Assembly (NCBI GenBank): GCA_003254925.1
Contig: QANZ01028774.1
Location: 101,925 to 165,924, forward strand
DNA: 64,000 nucleotides
Origin: Chamaecrista fasciculata
Lineage: Eukaryota > Streptophyta > Magnoliopsida > Fabales > Fabaceae
Direction of reading: 5' to 3'
In this document: positions 23,422 through 35,034 of the stretch, piece by piece
How the letters are laid out: every line of letters starts with the position of its first letter
How positions within the stretch are numbered: position 1 is the stretch's first letter
Made by a program: the position numbers and the translations under genes
The notes under the pieces: model-generated
What the model was told of the DNA's origin: nothing
Databases searched by the model: none
What the model saw: only the letters and a program-made list of their open reading frames with translations

Positions 23422-23980
23422 AGAGATGAGACAGAGATGTTAGCAGCAACTTAAGTGCCCTCAGAATCAATAATGCAGCCCAAAAAAATTAATTTAAATT
23501 AGAGCGACCACTTTTCTGCATTATTTTTCTCTGAATTTCCCACTTTGTTGATTTTGTCCATTCTTCCTCGCTATTTCAAATAATTATTATTTTTAACTTA
23601 AATCTCTTTTTTCCTCTTTTATTTATTTGTTAAACTATAGAGATGGTACATCAAATTTTGCCACTTATTATTTCTAGGTGATAAAAAAAGAATAAGACAA
23701 CTTGAAATCTGTATAGGGTTATAGTTAAAAATGATATTCTTCAAGTTCTTTTTTAAAAGCAAAAATTCCTAGCCGTTCTTGCATTTTTCAATAACAAATA
23801 AAATAAAATTAGCAGCAGGACCTCTCAGATGTGCAATATTAATTGTCTTTATCTATGGCAACGAATAAAAGCATGGCCTTAAGCCTTAATGATATAGCTA
23901 GAAATCGTTGTCGTTTTGCAATAATAATGCTCCTTTCAATTTCAAAACTGCGTACAATATAACCAACAAAAGTAACCATA
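23422..23980. other. AHP 3' region, no further gene
   Basis: AT-rich sequence, the proximal part presumably 3' UTR. No conserved frame. Confidence 0.4.
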
Positions 23981-23990
23981 ATTGCTAATA

Positions 23991-26900
23991 GAGTAAACTA
24001 ACTAGCCGGTCCCTGAATTTTGGACGCGGTGACAGATAGGTCCCTGAATTTTACGTATTGTACTAGTCGGTCTCCGAAATTTACAAACGCCTAACTAATT
24101 GGTCCCTCTCTCATATTAGTGTTACAAAAATGCTAACGTGGCCATAACGGACGCTGATGTGTCCCGTTATGTCCACGTCAGCACCCATTATGTTAAAAAA
24201 AAAAAGCAATCACGTCATAAAATAGCAACACCTCAGCATTTCGCCATTGCACTTTTAGGTCCCTGACCTATTTTTATTCCATTATTCTTAATTCCCCCTC
24301 TTTTTCATTATCTTCATTCATTTTAGTCACAAATCCTCAAAATAAAATTGTAAAGTGTCCCAAAACTCTTTCAAACATTCCAATTTAGTCCTTAAAAATA
24401 TTTAAAACCCTAAACCCTAAAAAAAGTCTAAGTTCAACAATTAGGTCCTTGACCCATTTTTATTTCATTCTTCTGAATTCCCCCTTTTTTCATCATCTTC
24501 ATTCATTTTAGTCCCAAATCCTCAAAATAAAATTGTAAAGTGTCCCAAAACTCTTCCAAACACTTCAATTTAGTCCTTAAAAATATTAAAAACCTTAAAA
24601 CCTAAAACCCTCAAACCTTAAAGTTGTACAATTAGGTCCCTATGATTTTGGTTTCACAAAAAAATACCATATTTCTCAGAATTTCTTCATTTAGGTTCCG
24701 TTTTAATCACAACCTAACCCATAAACTAAATCTTCTTTATCAAATAGGTCCCTAAGACCTTCAACTAAACTCTGTAACTTCAATTTCTCAAATCAATGAG
24801 GAATAAGTCGAAAGAGCACCAGAGGAAGAAATATGAAAAATCAAAGTTGAGATCCAAGCACATAACAATAACAAATCTATCATCATCTCATCATCACCTT
24901 CCTCTATTTTGGCCTCTTCATCTGTGCCTTCTTCAAACTTTCCTCCATTTCTTTCTCTCCTTCACTTTCATGACAGAAAATATTTAAAATCATATTATTG
25001 ATGATCCCTCACTCTTCTTCTCATTTTTCACTATCATTTTTGTTCAAAGAAACCCCATCTTTGCGTCTCGAGAGCGCCATTCTTGGGGATCACCTGACTG
25101 TCGCCATCTTGCTCGGCGATGACGGTTACGATGGCGCTCTTGATGACCTTTGCCGGAAGCAAATCGAGCTCGTGCAGCACTTTTTCAATGTCGATGGTGA
25201 GACCTTTAGGCGACGACGCGAAAATCAAAGATGTGTTGGGAAATCAGCAAGGCGGCGCAGCGGAAGCGAGAATTAAAAATAAAATTAAAACGCCAAAAAC
25301 AATAAAATCGCCATTCATTGATTTCCCTACGGATCCGCTAGATGAATTTAAACCGGTAAAGTTAGTGGTATACCTCAAGAGTTTCAATCGGTCCGGTTGA
25401 ACGGTGCAATTCAGAGAAGTCCACTTGAAGCGTTCTTCCTCTGCCAGTAATCCACACGAGCAGTTTAGTGGCACCAAGGTGCTAGCCTTCAGTTCTTTTC
25501 TCCAAAAGAACAAGGGAACTCGATCTACGGCTCTCAAAATTCAAGAACAATTCTTGAAAGTTAAGAGGAAAGTGGCGCCAAGAACACACAAGAACTTTTC
25601 TTGGTTTCTCTCAAAAACCCTAGCTATGGGACAACTCGATTTCTCTCACACTCTTGGAGAAACTCGAGTTTCTCTCTCTAGGCTTAGGGTGTGCGAAATC
25701 TCTCTCTTGTCTCACAAAAGAAGAAAGCAAAATTCACTTAGTGAAAAATAGGGTTGGCCAAGTCGACTTCTAGGCCCTATTTATAGAGTTGGGGAATTTT
25801 GATAATTATAATTAGAGAATCCCTAAATTAATGGATTATCAAATTATAAAATTATAAGATTACAATAATATTATAATTTTAAGACTTGAATTCTTAATTA
25901 AAATATTACCTTAATATCTTAATTTGAATTCAAAATGCAATCTTTGAGAATCAAATGGAAGATCAAATCTCCCCTTGGGTCCCACTAAGAATGCGCCATC
26001 CCCATCCTATTTCCTTGGAATTTTATAAATCAAAAACATTCCTAACTCTTAGGAAGTCATAACCAACTTATTATCTTCCAAAGATTTTGAATTAAAATAT
26101 TACTCTAATATCTTTAATTCAAATTTTGAATCTTGAAATCTAGATCAAATCTTGAATTCAAATTCATGACTTTAATTAATAAAACATTTCCATTAATTAA
26201 AATCAATCCTAAAGAGGCGCCACCCTCTATCCTATTTATCCTAATATTAGTGAATTTAATAAATCAATAATCTCCTAACTTTTAGGAACCTTATCTAATT
26301 TATTATTCCCTAATATTATAATTGTAAATAGATTAATCCAATTAACTATTTAACAATTAATATATTTAAACTTGTCCCACAAATTTAAATATCTCAACCG
26401 TAGATTTTATTTAAGACAAGACTTTATGTCCCAGACATTTAGCTATGTCTTAAATTGTGTCACCGGAGTGACTCGCGAATTAACCCTAATTCGTGTCCCT
26501 TTAAGCGATGTCCAGATCCTGCCCATGTGTGACCTAGCAGGCCTCACGTGAAGTTGGCAGCAAGCCATCCCTATGACTCACAAGTCGAGAGCGGACTCTA
26601 GCAAGCCATCACGACTACCCAAAACACGTGAGTTATCGTTTTGTCAAAAAGACCGATTTAACCTTAGTACCACCTTGTCATAGACATTATTGTCACATGA
26701 TATCTCGGTTCTGGATAAGGCACGGGAAAGTCATCCTTAATCGCAACCACAATTTTCTCGATCTTCTTGAGTTAGTCCCAATTTACTGAGTGGCCACTCT
26801 TTCCTTGGACAGACTCATCGAGGGCGCAAGTTAGATATCTCTCATCTTTATGAGGGACAAAATCTCATCTTGGTCAACCACATTCCTCAGCACTGCAATC

Positions 26901-28599
26901 AACCAAACCTGTACCTAGCCCTTATGGCTACCCTGCTACGGGCAACGTTAGACTAGGCCAAAGTTTGACAACTACAACGCCGGAATAGTCAAGACCTCAG
27001 GTCTAAGGCATCGTGACAGGCGTACAGGAGAGACTAGCTAATGACTAAACCCATGCAGGACTCTCCGGGTCAGTCCAGCAACTTGTAACCCCCTTACATA
27101 ATTGCACCATGACTCTCGTAAAGCATCTAGTGCATGTATCTCCATACACCGAGGTCATGCTGGTCTTAGTTCATTCTCGCTCCCACGAGAATAATCGACC
27201 ACAGACGGATTTAGATTAATTATCTCATAATTAATCAAGGACGCTATCATAGTAAACATGCTAATAATATGATAACAACATAATTTATCTCCATAAAGTA
27301 ATCAATATGTTCAAAACATATACATAAAATGATTGGCCCTAGGGCACAATATCCAACAAGATGTTCCAGCCATAGCGCTTGAGGAAATCGGAGATCTAGA
27401 ATTCGTCTTTGGAGACGATGTTGAATCGGAGATGGTCCTCCCAACGACATTTTTCTCTCTTTCTGGAACACTCTCTCTGGAAGTATCACTCCCAGATTCT
27501 AGAACAAACACGAAGGGAGAGAAATTAGTGGTGGGTGAGAAATAAGGAAGCAAAGTGGCTGAATCAGGAAGATTAATTTTTTTTTTAATCTGGGAAGATG
27601 AAGATGAAACTTAAAAAAAAAAATTGGGAAGATGAAGAAGATTTAAAAGAATTTTAAGTTTTAGGGTATAGGATTTTAGGGTTTATGGTTTTAGGGTTTA
27701 GGGTTTAAGATTTTAGGGTTTATGATTTTTAATATTTTTAAGGACTAAATTGGAATGTTTAGAAGAGTTTTGGAACACTTTACAATTTTATTTTGAAGAT
27801 TTGGGACTAAAATGAATGAAGATGATGAAAAAAAGAGGGAACTGAAAAATAATGGAATAAAAATTGGTCAAGGACCTAATTGTTGAACTTATACTTTTTT
27901 AGGGTTTAAGGTTTAGGGTTTGGGTTATTAAGGCTTATGAGTTATGATTTAGGGTTTTTAATATTTTTAAGGACTAAATTGGAATGTTTGAAAGAGTTTT
28001 GAGACACTTTACAATTTTATTTTGAGGATTTGGGACTAAAATGAATGAAGATGATGAAAAAAGGGGGAATTCAGAATAATAGAATAAAAATGGGTCAAGG
28101 ACCTAATTGTTGAACTTAGACTTTTTTTTTTGGGTTTGGGGTTTTAAGGTTTAGGGTTTAGGATTTTCAATATTTTTAAGGACTAAATTGGAATGTTTGA
28201 AAGAGTTTTGGAACACTTTACAATCTTATTTTAAAGATTTGGGACTAAAATGAATGAAGATAATGAAAAAGAGGGGGAATTAAGAATAATGAAATAAAAA
28301 TGGGTCAGGGTTCTAAAAGTGCAATGGCGAAATGCTGAGGTATTGCTATTTTAGGACGTGGCAGCTTTTTTTTTTAACATAACGGGTGGTGACGTGGACA
28401 TAACAGAACACGTCAGCGCATAACGGGACACATCAGCGTCCGTTATGGCCACGTCAGCATTTTTGTAACTCCAATATGACGGAGGGACCAATTAGTTAGG
28501 CATTTGCAAATTTCGAGGACCGGCTAGTACAATGCATAAAATTCAAGGACCTATTTGTCGTCACGTCCAAAATTCAGGGATCGGCTTGTTACTTTACTC
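23991..28599. mobile_element. 4.6-kb foldback MULE-type element with nested solo LTR
   Basis: It starts GAGTAAACTAACTAGCCGG and ends with the reverse complement; ATTGCTAATA lies directly on both sides (23981-23990 and 28600-28609), a 9-10 bp duplication. The arms are long inverted repeats of about 800 bp. Within each arm a unit of roughly 190 bp (..CATTTTAGTCCCAAATCC.. to ..TTAGGTCC) is repeated in tandem, about two copies at 24240-24620 and three at 27710-28310, with CCCTAAA-like words at the junctions. The centre, 25010-25233 and 27359-27545, is GC-richer and looks like captured host coding DNA of unknown origin, read best on the minus strand. A solo LTR separates the two halves of the centre. 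No transposase seen. Confidence 0.75.
25234..27358 (-). mobile_element. Solo LTR, Ty1/copia, Angela/BARE-like
   Basis: 2,125 bp with TGTTGG at one end and CCAACA at the other, flanked by a perfect 5-bp duplication AGATG (25229-25233 and 27359-27363). On the minus strand it opens TGTTGGATATTGTGCCCTAG and closes with a CTTCCGCTGCGC stretch before the end, features shared with copia Angela/BARE LTRs. No internal domain and no second LTR are present, so it is the product of LTR-LTR recombination. It is younger than the MULE that contains it. Open frames inside it are not genes. Confidence 0.75.
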
Positions 28600-28609
28600 A
28601 TTGCTAATA

Positions 28610-29859
28610 TCTTCACAGGCATTAAGCATATTTAGCATCATACTAATTGTCCCCTTATACATAATAACAGCACTCAACGAGATTTAGAACAACATGTGCA
28701 AAACGTGAGGTTACGTTATATATACGTCTGATATATATATATATATATATTCCTTAAGCAATATTTGCAGAAAACTATCTAGGATTTAATTATATTCCAC
28801 CGACCATTTTTTGCTTATACAGAATCCAATACCCTAGCTTGCTTACAGGGTATTTTTTTTATATTTTTCTTTTAAAAATGAATAAATTATTATGTGGGCA
28901 ACATTTCTACATTCAATGAACAGGAATACTTCTTAGGTAAGGTCAACTTCTAGACAGATGAGCTGTCTCCTGCTCTCTTTGCTGCTAATTTTGCAGACAA
29001 CTTCAAAATACAAGCTGTAATTAATGAACAGAATATGCATATATACTAGTATATATATATACAGAGTTTTTTAGACCATGTTATAATTTATTTCAATTTG
29101 TCTATGACACCAATTAAAAAAGGTGGGTCAATTTTAATTTATTTTTGGTCAGATTTCAACATCATGATGATGATGATGAAGGCAAATGACAATATCACAA
29201 ATTGATACTGTGTCCTTGAAGAATCTCCATAGAAGATCATAGAAGAGGATGAACAATAATAAAACAATGATACTAATATGGTGTGGTAAGTGGTAATATG
29301 CGGATTAAATAAAGAAGTTATCGGGAAAGATATTCCAGAATTTATATTATGATAAGTTATGATATATATGATTTAATATAATTATTTGATTATATATGCC
29401 TGGCTTAATTATGTCTTTTAAAAAGAGGTTCCAGCTGTAAGTAGATTCCACTTTAACTTTAGATCATATCAATTGGAAAGTTTGTGCCTTGTTATGCATT
29501 TTTCAATAATTTTCATGCGAGTCAATCCATAATGATTTAGTCTCAAATAGTAAATTTTAATGTAAGTTGATGCATGCATGCATGTCCGAGAACTAGCAGG
29601 CTACAATGTCCTAGGCACTTTTTTTTTTCTTTTATGAAATTGAGGAATACTAATTATATACTGATCACAGCTATTGGCCACGTGCTTTTAACACTAATCC
29701 GACTCTGTTTTGTCTTAAATTTTACTTTACTCCATTATTTAAGATTAACAGAAATCAGGCTATAGTTTTCAACTTAGGTGATTGAGGCTACAAGTTTATG
29801 CAGTCGGTACAAATGATAAAGCAGAAAATAATGACAAATGCATAATATGTTTTTTATTA
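28610..29859. other. AT-rich intergenic DNA, no gene seen
   Basis: Contains AT microsatellites near 28732-28750 and 29041-29060 and a GATGAT run near 29163-29180. Nothing with coding or RNA-gene character was recognised. Confidence 0.45.
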
Positions 29860-30052
29860 TCTATACTATATTATATACATGGGAGGAGCTTTCTAGTCGT
29901 CCTCTCACTTATACTTAAATAAAAATATTACATGTAATTAAAATAAGAGAAAATTTATTATTTAATCCCTTCTTTTTTACTGAATCAACGATTTAGTCTT
30001 TAATTTATTTTACATACATATTTGCGTGCCCGTTAGGGCACGTAAAGCCCCT

Positions 30053-30054
<2 letters not shown>
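29860..30054 (+). mobile_element. Short Helitron-like element
   Basis: It opens TCTATACTATATTATATAC, a typical plant Helitron 5' end. Near the 3' end is a perfect 7-bp stem hairpin, CGTGCCC-GTTA-GGGCACG (30025-30042), followed eight bases later by CTCG, close to the usual CTRR. It sits between A and T, as Helitrons do. At 195 bp it is non-autonomous. An AT microsatellite follows immediately. Confidence 0.55.
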
Positions 30055-30083
<29 letters not shown>

Positions 30084-30916
30084 GGAGCCAATTCTATTAT
30101 TATTAAACTACTTTTAAGGGGTCATTTAGATGTCTTGTATAATATTTTTGGTAATTTTTTTTCATTTTCTAATAATAACGTAGAGCATACTTCATCTCTA
30201 ACCCTAAAATATCAACTCTCAAGCCATGAGAGACTAAAATTTATGGAACTATGAACTCCCCAGCTCGTCACGTTGACTTGATCATTTTCTTTATTTTATC
30301 ATATTAGAAGTTTCACATATAATCTTAGGGGGTTGGAGACCATTTAACCCAATTATTTATCATGTTCACCAACTGTATCAATTTCTTTTGCTTCCACATA
30401 CAATGCAAGTTGTCTTTTTAACTTGTTGTAATTCTTAATGGGAAAGCCCAACAAAAGTGACAAATAGAATAATAATACTTTATATTTTTTTATGGGGTTA
30501 ACACTTTATACTTAATCTTTAATCATGCCATTATCTTTTTGGCTCTTCAAATGTTTGCTGAGTCCCCTAAGTCCTAGCCACCTACTATTTTTTTTTTCTG
30601 TGTCTAGATATATCACTTTATCACTCATTTGATAAAATTGTCATAAATACGAGTTTTTTTTTTAGGTCCATCACATAAATACGAGTCACACTGTACACTT
30701 AGTTACTACACTATACTATGAATGGGCTATTTTGGGCTGATATGTAACGGGCTTTTGTAAAACCCATTAGAGATTGAACATATCCAGCCCATTACCTTTT
30801 TCATAGTCCATCATATCATAATGTTCAAACTAGGAATCTGTCACCATGTGGATTTCAAAATTCCAAGTCCCAACAAAAAGAGTGTCACGAAGCACTGCAA
30901 CTAAAAATATTAAGAA
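30055..30916. other. AT-rich intergenic DNA, no gene seen
   Basis: Starts with a (TG/TA)n microsatellite to about 30082, then unremarkable AT-rich sequence. Confidence 0.4.
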
Positions 30917-31819
30917 GGCCAAAGTCCTATTTTAGTCCCTCTGTTATGCTCATTGTTCTAAATAGGTCCCTCAGTTATTTTTCGTTTCATATTGGTCCCT
31001 CAGTTATCCAAAACTTGTCAAAGTTGGTCCCTCTAACCTTTTTCATCCATTTTTCTGTTAAAAAAAGAGGAAAAATAAGCTTTCATCCCCAAAAGTTTTA
31101 TTTTCTTATATTAAGGTCAATTTCTTTTTATAATAGGATCAAAACGTAAGAAAATGAAATAAATTAAGATTTTAAGTAAATTTGCCCAAAAACACAAAAG
31201 TTCTCTCTCTCTAGAGCACAAAGTGCCTCACCGGCGCCGACTGCGGCATTGGGTTTGGCAAAGGCGGCAACATCTACGTCGTCACCGACCCAGCAAACCC
31301 AACTCCGGGCACTCTCCGGCACACCGTCATCCAAGACGAACCCCTTTGGATCGTATTCTCCGGTAGCATGACCATCACCTTCCGCCACGAACTCATCTTC
31401 AACAGCTTCAAAACCATCAACGTCGGCGGCACAAATATTCAGATTCACATAGTCAAGATCACCGAACGCATAAAGAGAAAACAAAATAGATCCTTGGATA
31501 TTAGGAGTGAGAAATGGAAAACAGAGAGAAGAATCTAAGAGTAAGAAAGTATACTTCTCTTGCTCAAGGAGAGCAGTGGAGGCAACAGAGCGAAGACCAG
31601 AGAGATGAGGAGAGTGAGGTCCCGACAGTGACGGTGAGAAAGCCATGTACTTGCCGCCACCGGCGGACGATGACATGACTGACCGACGGTGAGAGAGGTG
31701 AGATCCAACGGCAGCCACGACGTCGCTGCAGTTTTGGGGTTTGGGAGTGCGTGAATGGTAATGAGAGAGAGAGAGAGAGAGANTGAGCATAACAGAGGAA
31801 CTAAAATAGGACTTTGGCA
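30917..31819. mobile_element. Pack-MULE-like element carrying a pectate lyase piece
   Basis: 903 bp with inverted ends of about 36 bp (GGCCAAAGTCCTATTTTAG), the same family as 75-371. A perfect 9-bp duplication TATTAAGAA flanks it (30908-30916 and 31820-31828). The interior holds a GC-rich pectate lyase fragment (31215-31450), a second CG-rich stretch (about 31560-31745) of unknown source and a GA tract with one unresolved base. MULEs that carry host gene pieces are known as Pack-MULEs. Confidence 0.85.
31215..31450 (+). pseudogene. Captured pectate lyase fragment (N-terminal part)
   Basis: The plus-strand frame reads [19 protein letters not shown], then [20 protein letters not shown] and [19 protein letters not shown], matching the Pec_lyase_C family just downstream of its N-terminus (the usual ADCAIGFG.. 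and [16 protein letters not shown] stretches). The loop between GFGK and YVVTDP is shorter than usual and the usual DGRGT reads NVGGT. About 75 codons only, no catalytic Ca-binding or Arg region, an in-frame stop just upstream, and no plausible start: a carried gene piece, not a working enzyme. Confidence 0.85.
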
Positions 31820-31828
31820 TATTAAGAA

Positions 31829-32445
31829 TGCAAAAGTACTCAGATATTTCACCATTATTTGTATTTATTTTACTGAAGAAATAAACTTACGTTTATGTAC
31901 CTTCGCTTCAGAATAATGATATATACTTTTTTATAGCATAAAGAAATTGTGCTCATTACTAAACAATAAATCTTGCGACTTGAATAAACTTATCATTAAA
32001 ATAAAATAAAATAAAACAAAAAAAATAAAATTCAAGTCGCAAGATTTATTAATGTGTAACGGTCTGATTCAAGTCGCAAGATTTATTAATGTGTAACAGC
32101 CTGATTTAATGGCCAAAAAAAAAAGCCTGATTTCAGATATTTTGATGTGAGAAAAATAAAGTATTGTTTAAATAATAAATGTAACAAATATTTCTTGTAT
32201 TATTTTTTGACAAAGATCCGTAACGTTCTAACCAACCACATGATTCAAAAATGAATGAATGAACTTCCATAAAAAAAAAACATTGAATTAATTTCACAAC
32301 CACAAAGCACGTGACTACCAAAACGGCAGCAAAAGCTAGCTAAACCAGAAGCCATTCGATTCAAATCGTTTCGTGTGGATGAGTGACGAACGGAGGCGGC
32401 CAACCACTGAAATTCAAATTCCCAAATTTTGAATTTATGAAGTAT
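31829..32445. other. Intergenic DNA, no gene; short direct repeat
   Basis: Contains a 40-base segment (TTCAAGTCGCAAGATTTATT..) present twice in tandem at about 32029-32065 and 32069-32103, with an inverted copy of its core at 31972-31985. Otherwise AT-rich. Confidence 0.4.
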
Positions 32446-32922
32446 GGCCAAAACCTCAAATTGATCCCTTATAATTTTTTTTTTTGGCCGAAAAAATTGA
32501 TCCCTTATATATTAGAGTATATTTAAATTAGTTCCTTATATTTCATTTATTTCACATTGGTCCTGTATTTCTATAATTTCTCATATTTATCCCGTTTCAA
32601 ATTTGAATACGACGAATTTAGAATTACGAATGTCTTTTAACGAATATTTTGAGATAGATTACAAACGAGATCAAATTAAGTTTCGAGAGTGAATAATTCG
32701 TTTTACAATTAAACAAGTGAAATTAGTTATACTATATGTTATCTTTTAAGGAGTTATTTCTCTATCCATTTAAGATTGTTAACAAATGAGGTGAAATCAC
32801 ATCCCAAAAGTAAAATTGAAATTAATTTAAGAAATTATAAAAATATATAAGACTAATATGAAAAAAATGAAACATAAGAGACCCACTTGACGTACATAAA
32901 GGATCAAATTGAGGTTTTGGCC
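32446..32922. mobile_element. Foldback element upstream of PMD2
   Basis: 477 bp with inverted ends GGCCAAAACCTCAAATTG. The flanks TATGAAGTA and TATGTAGAA agree at 7 of 9 allowing one base of offset. It ends about 250 bp before the PMD2-like start codon and so lies in its promoter. Confidence 0.55.
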
Positions 32923-33174
32923 TATGTAGAAAAGTGCATAAAACCAAAAACCCTTCCCATTCCGATCCATTTCCATATTTGATATTTCGATTTCGATTTT
33001 CCAAGCCTTTTCGCCTCCTCCCTCTTTTATCTCTCCCTATCACATTTCTCACATTTTCACATTTTCACATTCTCACTCTCATTTCCACTGTAAAGCAAGG
33101 AAGAAAGAAAACCCTAGAAAAACCCTAATCCTATTCCTATCCATACCTTCCATTCCCCACCACCCACACCAAAT

Positions 33175-35034
33175 ATGGCCAAAAAGAAGCTGCCCCACAA
33201 GCAACCCCATCAAGAAGATGATGCTCCTCACTCAATTCCTCACCCACCACCTTCACATGTGGATGATACTTCAGCCGAGTTCCAAAACCTCAAGAAGCTC
33301 AACGCTTTTCTTCTCAAGGAAACTTCGGAAAGTCGTCAGCAGATCAAGTCTCTGCATCAAGATAAGGAAGCCTTGGAGTGCGCTTTCAATCTTTCTGCTA
33401 TGGAGAAGACAGACCTAGAGTTTCGGTTCTCTCAGTCCGCTGATGACATTCTCGCCTTGAATATGGAGAAGGACGTGTTCTTTGTTTTTCTGGCGACCCA
33501 TGTGAGTGAAATAGGCTCTCGGTTTGAAAGGCTGATGGAAGAGAAGGATTATATCCAGTACGCTAAGGCTGAGAAGGAGTCGGAGATTGCGTCGTTGAAA
33601 GAAGAACTCGGGAAGCTCACGGCTCGTCTTGAAAATGAGAGCTATCAGATGAGTAGGCTGAGCCGAGAGAGGGACGAGTTGAAGAATGATTTTGATGGTC
33701 TGGCTGCTGAGGCGAATCTTTTGAGAAAGAAGGTTCTTGATGCGGAGAAAAACGAGAGTATTCTTGTATCTAGGGTCGAGAAGCTGAGGGAGCAAGGTGA
33801 GAAGTTGAGGGAGGAAAAAGATGAGAAAGAAGCAGCAATTAGTAAACTGATTACAGAAAGAGACTTCGCCGTGAAGAAGTCGACAGTGTCAGCCTCGCTG
33901 ATTGAGAAGCTGAAGGGAGATATCGATGGAATTATGAGGGACAAGAACGAGGCCGAGAAACAGACAAATCAACTACAATTGCAAATCGTTACCCTGCAAT
34001 TGAAGTTGAAGGAACTCAATGAGCTTATGAATAAATCAATGGACCAAGAGTCATTGCTGCGTTCAAATCTTCTGAAGTTTGAAAAGGCTATTGCCGAAGC
34101 CGTGGAGAAGGAAAGTGATTTGGAAATGAAGATCAGAGTCTTGCGGAATGAGAAGAAAGAAAATCAAGATACCATCAAGATGTTAACAGAGAGAAGAGAT
34201 AATCTTCAGGATACTCTGGGTATGGTGAGGAAAGAATTAGAGGAGAGGCAGCGCAGCCTCGAAGAGGCAATTAGAGCGAAAGATGAGATTGAGCAAGAAA
34301 AACTCAGCCGGGAGATTGATATTGTTGAGCTGCGAAGACAAGTGGATCAATTCAGGGCTGATATTGACGAGTTGAAAGAGTCATGCACAAACTTGAAAGA
34401 GGAGAATAAGAAATTGCTTTCTGAAGTTGATCGTTATAGAAATGCTGCTGAAGAAGCCGGGCTTGAGAGGGATAATCTCAGAAAGGGATTTGATGATGAG
34501 AAAGATAAAGTGAAGAAGTTGATGTTGCAGGTTTCAGGAATGGAGGATAAATTAGAAAAAACTGAAGCAGAGTTGAGGGAGATGAGGAGTGAGAGGGAGA
34601 AGCTGATTGAGAGAAACAAGATGGTGGAAAACAATGTGGACATTTTGATGAAGGAGAAAGATGATCTTCAGAAGGGTCTCGTTGAGGCTCAAAGAAACTC
34701 TGATGATTTGAGAGCTAAGGTGGAATCTTCAAACCAGGCGTTGGCTCTGTTGAAGAGTACTGCTGCACTTGTGTGCCACTCTAAAATTGAAGATGGTGAA
34801 CAGGAAGTGGTTTCAATTGAGAATGTTGATGAAGAAATTGTGCCGTATGTTGAAGAATTGGATGCAATAAAGAGCGCATTCAAGAACAAGGACAAGATGG
34901 TGGAAGACATGAAGCTTCAACTTCAGAACTCTACGGCTGAGGCACAGAAAAGGAGGAACTTGTTGACAGTGATATCCTCTGCTACTACAATTTTGGCTGC
35001 TGCTTTTGCTGCCTACGTTGCTAGAGGCCGCTGA
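33175..35034 (+). CDS. PMD2: Peroxisomal and mitochondrial division factor 2-like
   Basis: A single open frame of 619 residues with no intron. After a basic, His/Pro-rich start (MAKKKLPHKQPHQ), residues about 40-585 are almost continuous heptad-type coiled coil, rich in E, K, L and R. The C-terminus is RRNLLTVISSATTILAAAFAAYVARGR: a short hydrophobic anchor with a basic tail, the tail-anchor found in PMD1/PMD2, which sit in the outer membranes of mitochondria and peroxisomes and promote their division. It is about twice the length of the Arabidopsis proteins, the extra length being coiled coil. The identification rests mainly on the C-terminus and the architecture. A pyrimidine-rich leader precedes the start. 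Confidence 0.8.
   Translation: MAKKKLPHKQPHQEDDAPHSIPHPPPSHVDDTSAEFQNLKKLNAFLLKETSESRQQIKSLHQDKEALECAFNLSAMEKTDLEFRFSQSADDILALNMEKDVFFVFLATHVSEIGSRFERLMEEKDYIQYAKAEKESEIASLKEELGKLTARLENESYQMSRLSRERDELKNDFDGLAAEANLLRKKVLDAEKNESILVSRVEKLREQGEKLREEKDEKEAAISKLITERDFAVKKSTVSASLIEKLKGDIDGIMRDKNEAEKQTNQLQLQIVTLQLKLKELNELMNKSMDQESLLRSNLLKFEKAIAEAVEKESDLEMKIRVLRNEKKENQDTIKMLTERRDNLQDTLGMVRKELEERQRSLEEAIRAKDEIEQEKLSREIDIVELRRQVDQFRADIDELKESCTNLKEENKKLLSEVDRYRNAAEEAGLERDNLRKGFDDEKDKVKKLMLQVSGMEDKLEKTEAELREMRSEREKLIERNKMVENNVDILMKEKDDLQKGLVEAQRNSDDLRAKVESSNQALALLKSTAALVCHSKIEDGEQEVVSIENVDEEIVPYVEELDAIKSAFKNKDKMVEDMKLQLQNSTAEAQKRRNLLTVISSATTILAAAFAAYVARGR

Noticed and set aside
24998-25276. A complete host gene in the core of the large MULE
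   Set aside because: GC-rich and gene-like, but partial, interrupted by an LTR and without a recognisable product; treated as captured sequence.
25404-25751. 115-residue plus-strand open frame
   Set aside because: It lies inside the solo copia LTR on the opposite strand and reflects LTR composition only.
27655-27730. Interstitial telomere array (TTTAGGG)n
   Set aside because: The words are degenerate, few, and repeated at matching sites in both arms of the MULE, so they belong to the element rather than to a telomere fusion.
33645-33944. Minus-strand open frames antisense to PMD2
   Set aside because: Serine/leucine-rich shadows of the Glu/Lys-rich coiled-coil codons on the plus strand.
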